Assembly (NCBI RefSeq): GCF_036898095.1
Contig: NC_090726.1
Coordinates: 35,951,019-36,015,018, forward strand
Source: Palaemon carinicauda
Lineage: Eukaryota; Arthropoda; Malacostraca; Decapoda; Palaemonidae
Length of the DNA: 64,000 nt
Direction of reading: 5' to 3'
Positions within the stretch are counted from its first letter, which is position 1. Each line of letters starts with the position of its first letter. The position numbers and the translations under genes were made by a program. Below the pieces are notes generated by a model. That model saw only the letters and a list, made by a program, of their open reading frames with translations. It was not told where the DNA came from and did not search any database. Shown here piece by piece: positions 56,236 to 64,000 of this stretch.

Positions 56236-57120
56236 TACATTTTTTATGGATCAACAATTCGTCCTTTTCATACATGTGGCCAAATCAGGCTAACAATCTT
56301 TCCTCTTTCTCTATTAATCTAAAATCTTTAATTTCTCAATTAATGAGAACCTGACTAGACCTTTTGCATGTGGCATAGAGACCTGATTCCTTTACACACA
56401 ATTGTGAAGGCTCCTTTGTCATTAAATTTTCACGAATATTACGCGGCACTTCACACAAGGTGTAAGAAAAGAGATATAAAGAATTGAATGAATTACTATG
56501 GAAAGTGATATGCATATGAATGTATAATTCCTGTGTATACTCTACAGTATGTAAGGATTGGTCATTCATTTTTCTCACCATAGTAGATAGCACTTGCTTT
56601 AGATTTAATTTTCCCCTCATGTTCACCCGTGTGCTAGTGGATCGATGATTGTCGGGTTAGTGTTGTTGGACGCGCGCACACACATTGATTTATGGCTCTT
56701 TTGGAGAAGATTGTAATACTTTCCACGGAATTTACGTGTGAAGAAGTATTTTTTTCTTATTGTAAAAGTGGTCATGAGGAATGTCTTATCAATTTGATTT
56801 TGTGGCTAGGAAAAATTTATTTTGTTATTTGAATTTAAATTTTTATTCTTCTGTAAAATTATTCTATCGAGTAAGAACTCATCTCAAAAAATTCATTAGG
56901 CATTGTGATTCATTAGGAATTGTGATTAAGTGACGCAAATTATTCGTAAAAAAAAAAAAAAAAAAAAAACTGTACTTTCTCAAAATTAATGACGAATTGG
57001 GTCATATATGTCATCCTACCAGTAATTAGAGATTGTCCTCATTACAAACCATAAAACTATGAAATGATTACAATTGTGAATCTTATGTTTAGAAAAATAT
57101 CTTAATGAACGAATGTACAG
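56236..57120. other. Unassigned intron sequence up to exon 3
   Basis: AT-rich, with an A22-type homopolymer near 56950 and a GCGCGCACACAC patch near 56670. No gene or repeat family recognised. Confidence 0.45.
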
Positions 57121-57300
57121 GCAGATGAGATGAAACGAAATCCAGATTTCTGGAAGAAGGCTATTGCGTCGGGAAAGGTGTTTGCAGTGGAATCAAGTCA
57201 TGGAAGTTTGCGATTTGCCGAAATGACACTCGAAGATGACAAAGTATATCTTTATCACCTACAAGATCGAGAAATTCCACCTTCTGCATATATAATCAAG
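57121..57300 (+). CDS. RING-finger gene, third coding exon
   Basis: An acceptor GAATGTACAG ends at 57120 (weak pyrimidine tract). The 180-nt segment is open in phase 0 and ends at donor ATCAAG|GTAAAATC (57300/57301). It encodes 60 residues beginning ADEMKRNPDFWKKAIASG, with beta-rich text such as GSLRFAEMTLEDDKVYLYHL that looks like part of a globular C-terminal domain. The domain is not recognisable from this fragment; a substrate-binding domain would be usual for a RING protein with a coiled coil. Phase agreement with the two upstream exons makes one gene the simplest reading. Further exons should lie beyond position 64000, because no stop or polyadenylation signal in frame follows here. 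Confidence 0.62.
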
Positions 57301-57409
57301 GTAAAATCTGTGTGCTTTTTTCTACTCTATTAGGTTTTATATTTCTGCTCCTTGATATCACAAGAGTAAAAAGGAGAATTAATTTGTCTTTTCTAAAGTT
57401 CTGATTGCT

Positions 57410-58100
57410 AATTTACTTTTGAGAAATATATTTGGTCTGTTTCTTTTTCAATAGCACAAAAAAGGGCTTATTGAGAAAGTCTTAAAATTGTTGGTGATCA
57501 ATGTATCTTTAGGAAATATAATTCATTCGTTCTCCCTTATTTTGAGTATTGTTCTCCTGGCGGGTCTTCATTTATGCCTTCTCTATCATAATCGCAATAA
57601 ATACTACACAGTATCCTATAAGTTTTATTCCAGCTGTGACAGATTGTGGAATAGTTTTCAGGTAGTTAAATCAATGGAACTTTAAAAGTTCGAACTTTTT
57701 GTAAATTCGTTTCTGTTGATCAGGTTAACATAAATCTCGTTTTATGTTTTATATGTGACTGATCTTTTTTAATATTGGAAGACCCAGACCTACATGGCTG
57801 AGAACTATGAGACGCCAAGTACGAGATGATGAATGGAGAAGTATTGATTTAAAAGCTCAAGATAGAGACAACTGGCGAAATCTAACAGAGGCCCTTTGCG
57901 TCACTAGGCGTTGGAGGAGATGATGATGATGATTTCAATATTGTTACTGATATTAAAATGTTTTACGTATTTTATTTGTTACTTGCATATAGCTTATTTG
58001 CTAGTTGCTTATTTCCTGTCATCATTGGGTTACTTTCCAAATTGGAGCCCTTTTGCTTGTAGCCTTCTGCTTTTCCAACAGGGTTCTAGCTTGACTACAG
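57410..58100 (+). repeat. Second YADD-type LINE fragment with inserted LINE tail
   Basis: TTGAGAAATATATTTGG, GGTGATCAATGTATCT and CAGCTGTGACAGATTGTGGAATAG match the C-terminal RT of the YADD LINE at 40013-47600, followed by its 3' UTR ending CATTGGGTTACTTTCC...GCCTTCTGCTTTTCCAACAGGGTTCTAGCTTGACTACAG. It is split at about 57780-57935 by a piece of another LINE. Confidence 0.65.
57780..57935 (+). pseudogene. C-terminal fragment of another LINE ORF2
   Basis: The frame reads RPRPTWLRTMRRQVRDDEWR, then AQDRDNWRNLTEALCVTRRW and stop, followed by a GATGATGATGAT tail. The Arg-rich 'RDNWR' ending is typical of ORF2 C-termini of RTE- or I-type LINEs. The short length and simple tail suggest a severely 5'-truncated insertion. 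Confidence 0.6.
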
Positions 58101-58484
58101 AAGGTCCTTGACTTACAAAACTTAAAAATGGCTCCAAGAAGCTGTTTTCAAGTCCAATTTTGTTAAATTTTGACCTCGGGTAGGTCTAACCTGAATTCCA
58201 TACCTATGATTTCCAACCACAAAAGTCAACAAATACCCCTGTAGTCAGGTTTCATATGAAACAGATGTCAGGTTATTACAAATGTTGTTTTGCTTACAGT
58301 ATAAAATAATGTGATATTGTTTTATTACAGTATTTCTGTATCTTATCTTTATTATTTTCAGTTGGAATATGTGTTTGTATCTCCGAATGTTTGCAAGTTG
58401 AGGACTAGTAGTAATAATAATAATAATCTAATACATATAAACTTGAAAATGGTAGCACAGTGTTTATCAGGTCAATAAATGGTA
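58101..58484. other. Unassigned intron sequence with a short (TAA)n
   Basis: No gene recognised; GTAATAATAATAATAATC near 58410. Confidence 0.45.
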
Positions 58485-58745
58485 TTTTTGGGCTCGGCCA
58501 TGTCGTCCTGATGAAAAGTTCCTTTAGGTAGCTTTCTAAGGGATATTTGCTACAGTGATACTCCCAGAGAAATAAACCGAAGGTCTCCAGGATTCTAACT
58601 CCTAGCGCGAGTATCCAGTTAGGGATCGCAAGGGATCAGGGACGTATTTTTTAGATACGACACATAGTAATCTTCACCCCGAATAGATTTAACTCTGTGA
58701 TATAACGGGGAAAAGTGGCGAAAGAAAGAGGGTGCCGTTCTAGGT
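58485..58745 (+). repeat. A4 left inverted terminal repeat
   Basis: Collinear with A3 left and A1 left: GGGATATTTGCTACAGTGATA, CCAGGATTCTAACTCCTAGCG, GGGGAAAAGTGGCGAAAG. The matching right repeat is not in the window. Confidence 0.82.
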
Positions 58746-60584
58746 ACCCGGTGGACCTCCTATCCGTACTACTACCGGCCGCCATTCCTTTACTTGTAGC
58801 ATTGTAAGCTAAGTTTTCTCCCAATGTTTTCCCGGTGTTGTTGCAAGTTATCAGAATATTAATCATGCAATCTCCAGCATCTTCATCCTCTGGAAAGTTG
58901 AGTATTAATTCTTTCCTGTGTATAATTTTAGGCTCCCTTCTCATAGTTAAATTCCAATAATTTAAGTGTGTTGAGTTGAGCGTTACCATGAACGGAGGCG
59001 GCCATTTTACGACCGCTTTCGCCGATTATCATTGCATTTTATTTAGTCAATAGGGCTATATTTCCAGGTATTTAGCTATAATATTACCTAGTTAGACAAA
59101 TTATGCAAGTGAAGATTGTGCATACAAATAGATTATTATTCCTCTTCCTAATTTGTAACTTTACTTTTCGTATACGGCGGGAGCCCCGGCAGTAATAACC
59201 TTGGCCGTGGTTCCTACCAGAGCTAGGCTAGCCTCGCTTATATATACGATAATAAAGTAATTCCCCATGTTTAGCTTCACCCTATCGTTCCTTCTTAATT
59301 CGGATGAGGACTTGCATCCTCTAGAATTTGTGGAAAAGGTTTGATATACATTCTCTTTTAGAGAAAAAAAGACTTAACCCTTCCTCCCCCCTGAGTGCCG
59401 CCGGCATTACTGGCAGCAACCACTGTCTTTCTTCATTGCTGTCGAGTAGAACTCCGGCTTTGGGTTAGATAGTAATCAACTCAGGGTGCCCTTGTCTTGC
59501 CGCCGACGATGTCGCCAGCAAAGGAATCATGTTTCCTCTGCTGCCGATGACGTCGTCAGCACAGGAAGCCATGTTTCCCTAGTCCACTATCGAAGGTAGG
59601 CGGCATACCTGCCGCCACCTCCCTTCCCAGTGAACTACAAGACCCTTTCCCTTCCCCTTTCTGTCCTTTAGTGTCGTCATAGCCGTCACAACATTCTTTC
59701 ACCGGTATTCTGACAGTCATCCCGGCTCAGCTACCTTCCCCCTTATGTCCTTCCTTCACCGGAAGTGAATGTCACGGGGGGAAGATTGAGCTGGCCCCGA
59801 CGGCTGCCGGTGGGAAACCCAACATACTTTTGAGAAGTCTTCAGGCCTCCCTTGATCTGACATCCACAATTATTGCCGCCGGCTGTACAGCTGGCGGCAG
59901 GCCTTTTGTGGATGGATGGAAACTTGAATCAGATGGCTTCTTATCCCTTCCATTTGCACTCTCATTCTGGCAAGGAGACAGTAGGCGGCCTGACAGTCCT
60001 CCTACGCTTGCAATTGTTGTGCTAAACCATAATAATAGGAAAAACTCCTTTCTTAATACTTTCTCTCTCTATCGGTTAGTGCCGCCAGGTACTAACCTAA
60101 CCCCGGTAGTGCTCCGGCTGAACTACAGTATACAGAAAATGCAGTAGTACATTTATTTTCTAACATACTCTGCGTTTCCTATCACTGTCTATTGTTGGGA
60201 CCACGATATCATGTTGAGGTTGAGTAATTCCTCAACAACCAGATGATTCCTTTGATCATCGGGACCCTAATAAATCACCGTTCTATATTAATATACTACA
60301 GGTGGATAAAGTTAGTATAAACACCTACTAACCCTAACTCTAGTTCCTAGAGTTTCTTCCACCCTGTATTCTCCCTAGCAAGGAATACAAATATTATTAT
60401 TGACGAAGTTCTCAGCAATTGCCTGGGAGAGGAAACACAGATATGTGTCTTTCCTATTTCCTTTCCAGCTTACTATCCTAAGCTATCATAAACGATAGTG
60501 ATTACTATTGTTGATAAAAATTGTATGCTTTTATATCACTGATATAAAAAATTATATTATCATTGAGCCCCTTTTCCTTTACAG
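58746..60584 (+). other. A4 leader: start-like block, probable intron, CCGGC-type palindromes
   Basis: ATGCAATCTCCAGCATCTTC...GGAAAGTTGAGTATT at 58865 is the counterpart of the A3 and A1 blocks; the acceptor CTTTTCCTTTACAG ends at 60584. GC-rich inverted motifs (GCCGCCGGC, GGCGGCA...TGCCGCC) lie at 59390-59880. No protein gene. Confidence 0.55.
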
Positions 60585-62317
60585 GAGGAGCCAATGGAGA
60601 AGTGTGCAGCCTCAGCCTGCAACCACAAAGGCACAGACATTTGTGGCCACAAAGTGCATGACTCATGCCCCCTGCAGCATCGTGGGGGGAGTCCTGAAGT
60701 ATTGGGACCCGAAGGGTTGCCCCACCTGTTCGACCCTGCTGGCCAACGGCTTCGGAGAAGCTCCCTCAGTCAACATAGAGACTAGAGATACAGTGAGGGA
60801 GACCCTTCGCAAATTGGTAAGTAGATTCCAAAAGAATTTTCAGGGACCGTACTTACCCAACGACTCCCTACTGTTCCCCAAGTCTCTACCAAATGCAGTG
60901 GTGCCCCAGGAACAGGTCCAGTCTTCCCTCATACAACTGAAGATCGACGCGGACATAAATAAGGCACTGGAAGGCATGGACATCCACCAAGAAAGGACGT
61001 CAGAAGTGTCCATTGACACTGAGAAGGCCCTACTACAAGTAGGCCCCGAAGAAGACGTGGAACATCCACAAGCGGAGGAAGAAGGATCTGTTTCAACGGC
61101 AACCAAAGAACCTCAGTTCGCTGGGACGGCATACCAACCTATGCCGTCAACCTCTTCAATCCCAAGTCCACAACTAGTGCCACGTGCCGTCAAGAACGAA
61201 GAGATTCTCACTTCGATTCAACGGATGATGGAGTTGTTCCAAAAGGTACAAGAGACGATGAGAGAATCACTCAGACTGCAACAGATACTATTGCAAGAGA
61301 GGACGGACCGCCTCGGACCTACCAAGAGCTCCGAAACCAACCCCTGGAGGTATGTGGAGCATATGCTCATGATGAATGGGAAACTATTCGTCTCGGAGAA
61401 GTTGGTGACCAAACAGATTGAAGATCTTGAGTTCTGGCCTAACTTTTCAGCTTACCCAGAATGTTACGAGACTGCGGGATGAACATGCAACCTGTGAGGA
61501 AATGGTACCCAAAGAGGTCATTATCTTCGAGCATAACAAGGCGCAAGCCATCCTCCTGAAAACCTTGAAAGGAGCCAGGTACACCAACTCCAAAGTCTCA
61601 GCACTGAGCAAGAGACATCCCACCTTTCTTGCTCCTTCCTCCATCTCTTTCCCCTTTTCAGAGAAAGCACTAGACTTTGCCGTCAAGGCAGTCGACGAAG
61701 GCAAACCCTGCCCAACCCTAGAGGAATGCAAACCATTCTCTCTAGCATTGCCTGCCTGCGAGGAGAAGTGGAAGGATGTCCACCTAACCTTCTCCGTCTC
61801 TAAGTTGGATCCAGAGATAGCAGGCCAGCAGTTCAATGAGAACCTTCCGAAGTTGCCAGACCATCTTCTGAGGAGGGAACAGGAGACGAAGGAGAGACTT
61901 GCCGCCTCCCCTTCTCATCAGAACTGCCTGGAAAAACTAGTCCAAGAGATCATAGCCAGAGCAACCACGGAGAACTGGAACCTTCTCCAAAAGTGGGGCA
62001 TGAGCTCAAAGAGGGAATCTTCTTCAGACGGAGGTCCCCAGCCTAAGAATAAAAAGGCAAGGAGACCACGCAGACCTGTACAACTTTCTGCCGTGACTAT
62101 GACCACATTGCCTCAGACTACCTTTCAGATGGTCCCTCCAAAATTGGTAGCCCAATTGCAGTGTTTAACCTTAACTTTGAGAGGCAGTCGACTTCCTTTC
62201 GCCCTAGTCAGAAAGGAAAAGGCCCTAAGAGAAGTTCTCCCCGAGGTAACACCTCTCAGGACCAAGGAGGACATGGTCGTGAAAACAAATCCGCAGGACC
62301 CCCAAAGCAATGAGGTG
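60585..62317 (+). pseudogene. A4 Gag-like protein (frameshifted)
   Basis: First frame: MEKCAASACNHKGTDICGHK, the Cys/His-rich head (60594). It shifts near 60680 to LKYWDPKGCPTCSTLLANGF and GPYLPNDS, then LEGMDIHQERTSEVSIDTEK, a linker, a coiled stretch and NPWRYVEHM, ending at CYETAG-stop (61482) after a small deletion. A third frame (61418 on) holds FEHNKAQAILLKTLK, KRHPTFLAPSSISFPF and PCPTLEECKPFSLALP, then a basic patch QPKNKKARRPRRP. By a further frame change near 62150 this is fused to RT without a stop. Confidence 0.78.
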
Positions 62318-62329
62318 TTCCAGGTAGGG

Positions 62330-63720
62330 AGCAGACTGTATCACTTTTGGGATCGCTGGACCTATGATCCCTGGGCCCACAGCCTAATCACGAATGGACT
62401 TGGGTGGAAATGGAACAGAACTCCACCCCGTTTTCCAGAATTCTTCCAACACTCCACCCCCTTGTTAGAAGAATATACCTCAGAACTCTTGAACAAGAAG
62501 GTAATAAGGAAAGCGAAGTCCATCAAATTCCAGGGAAGGTTGTTTTGTGTTCCCAAGAAAGATTCAGACAAACTCAGAGTCATTCTAGACTTGTCTCCAC
62601 TCAACAAGTTCATCGAGAACAACAAGTTCCGGATGCTTACTTTGCAGCACATAAGGTCCCTTGTACCAAAAGGGGCGTACACAGTCTCAATAGACCTAGC
62701 AGATGCTTACTGCCATCTTCCAATGAGTTTCCCTTTCTCCTCCTACCTAGGATTCAAGCTACAGAAGAAGAAGTTTGTCTTCAGAGCAATGCCCTTTGGA
62801 CTGAACACAGCCCCAAGGATATACATGATACTAGCAGACACAATCGTCCAGCAGCTACACTCCGAAGGAGTTCAAGTGGTAGCATATCTAGACGATTGGC
62901 TGATATGGGCAGCATCCAAGACTACTTGTCTGCAGGCAGCCAACAAGGTGATCCAGTTCCTGGAGCACCTGGGCTTCAAGATCAATTGCAAGAAGTCTCA
63001 CCTTTCTCCAGCTCAGCAGTTCCAATGGCTAGGAATCCAATGGGACTTAAAGTCACACCACCTCTCCATCCCATCCAAGAAGAAGAGAGAGATAGCGGGA
63101 TCTGTCAGGTGACTAATCCGTCACAAGAGGATTTCAAGACGCCTACAGGAAAGAGTATTGGGCTCTCTCCAGTTCGCAGCAGTGACAGACCCGGTGCTAA
63201 AAGCATGTCTAAAAGATGTGTCAGGAGTCTGGAGAAGATTCGCATCAAACGATCGAAGAGATCAACTAAGGCTGACCCCGACCCTGTTGCGCACGCAATT
63301 AAGGCCGTGGTCAACAGCTAAGAGCCTAGCATGGACAATTTCCCTGCAACCACCACAACCATCGGTGGTGATACACACGGACGCCACCTTGGAAGGATGG
63401 GTAGGCCATTCTCACGAGAGAAAAGTGCAAGGGAATTGGTCGCACCAGTTCAAAACCTTTCATATCAACATTTTGGAAGCTTTAGCAGTTTTTCTGACAT
63501 TGAAGAAACTATCCCCTCGCAGAGCAATCCACATCAGATTGGTCCTGGACAAGGAAGTGATAGTAAAATGTCTAAATCGACAAGGCTCGAGATCGCTTCA
63601 CATCAACCATGTGATATTAGCCATCTTCTACCTAGCAAGGAGGAAGGGATGGCACCTATCAGCAGTTCACCAACAAGGGTTCCGCAATATGACGGCGGAC
63701 GCTATATCCAGGTGAAAGCC
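62330..63720 (+). pseudogene. A4 reverse transcriptase / RNase H
   Basis: RT text starts WDRWTYDPWAHSLITNGLGW. Motifs: FCVPKKDSDKLRVILDLSPL, YTVSIDLADAYCHLP, FRAMPFGLNTAPRIYM, VVAYLDDWLIWAA with YLDD at 62885-62896. A TGA at 63110-63112 (SVR-stop) interrupts before RNase H, where A3 has an Arg codon. RNase H: HTDATLEGWVGHSH, HINILEALAVFLTLKKL, IRLVLDKEVIVKCLNRQGSR, and GFRNMTADAISR, all four acidic positions kept. Another TGA follows at 63713-63715. Close to intact apart from these two stops. Confidence 0.88.
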
Positions 63721-64000
63721 GATAGAGACAGAATGGTCCCTTGACGCAGACTCATTCTCCTTCATCTCGGAAAAAGTCCCAGAACTGCATATCGACCTCT
63801 TCGGAACGAGTGACAACAAGAAACTACCTTGTTACGTAGCCCCTTATATGAACCTTCAAGCAGAGGCGATGGACGCCATGTCCCTCAACTGGAACAAGTT
63901 GAATCGCATTTACCTGTTTCCACCAACCAATCTCCTGCTAAGAGTCCTCGACAAGCTAAGATCCTTCAGAGGGACAGCAGCAGTAGTGGCCCCCAAGTGA
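63721..64000 (+). pseudogene. A4 post-RNase H DIRS segment (cut by window edge)
   Basis: Same frame as RNase H: ETEWSLDADSFSFISEKVPE, LHIDLFGTSDNKKLPCYVAP, NRIYLFPPTNLLLRVLDKLR, AAVVAPK, then TGA as the last three bases, where A3 has TGG (Trp). The recombinase proper has not begun. Confidence 0.82.

Larger units (their letters stand above)
58485..64000 (+). mobile_element. DIRS-type retrotransposon, family A copy A4 (3' end outside window)
   Basis: The left terminal repeat begins about 58485 (TTTTTGGGCTCGGCCATGTCGTC) and matches A3 and A1. Leader, Gag, RT, RNase H and the start of the post-RNase H segment follow; the recombinase, ICR and right repeat lie beyond the edge. The RT is the cleanest of the three A copies. 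Confidence 0.88.

Noticed and set aside
1..64000. tRNA or rRNA genes
   Set aside because: No cloverleaf with A and B boxes or rRNA core sequence was noticed on reading; a covariance-model scan would be needed to exclude decayed copies.

Overview
This is eukaryotic, AT-rich, intron-and-transposon DNA. The repeat content (two lineages of DIRS-type tyrosine-recombinase retrotransposons, a PHD-finger-ORF1 LINE, an RTE-like LINE, a LINE with a YADD box and a (TAA)n-tailed 3' end, and long TA/CT microsatellites) together with an arthropod-like RING gene suggests an arthropod, most likely a decapod crustacean. That assignment is inference from family resemblance; no species marker is visible. There are no operons, tRNAs, rRNAs or CRISPR arrays.

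The only host gene I can support runs left to right. It has three phase-0 coding exons: 15292-15954 (start codon, C3HC4 RING finger and coiled coil), 36705-36866 and 57121-57300. It is open at the 3' side and probably continues past the window. Its two complete introns are about 20.7 and 20.3 kb and are almost entirely transposons plus a 70-bp minisatellite.

Layout. 1-3300: copies of a LINE-tail repeat (one carrying a foldback MITE), a TA tract, a diverged 92-bp tandem repeat and a CT tract. 3304-7590: a PHD/zinc-knuckle LINE (CR1-like) on the minus strand. 7591-8890: unassigned, with one promoter-like TATA/initiator. 8890-13303: DIRS family A copy A1, minus strand, internally deleted. 13350-15290: an unexplained ORF relic, another LINE tail and two TA tracts. 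Intron 1 holds a short DIRS-related element C (16283-18854), a MITE-like element (19039-19950), DIRS family B copy B1 (20570-28305), a LINE tail and the decayed copy B2 (29349-35953). Intron 2 holds the 70-bp minisatellite (36995-39455), then nested elements: a YADD LINE split by the second CR1-like LINE (40240-47341, itself split by an RTE-like LINE at 42174-45041) and by the structurally complete DIRS A3 (47691-56082). The last part has LINE fragments and DIRS A4, which runs off the right edge.

The elements with most to offer are the DIRS copies. A3 and B1 both keep inverted terminal repeats and an internal complementary region (ICR) that reads as the reverse complement of the two element ends joined, as expected for a circular-DNA intermediate. 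Family A encodes a Cys/His-rich Gag N-terminus behind a conserved splice acceptor. Family B encodes a Gag with a long Arg-Ser-Pro hexapeptide repeat. All protein-coding copies I examined carry frameshifts or stops, so none looks autonomous as it stands.
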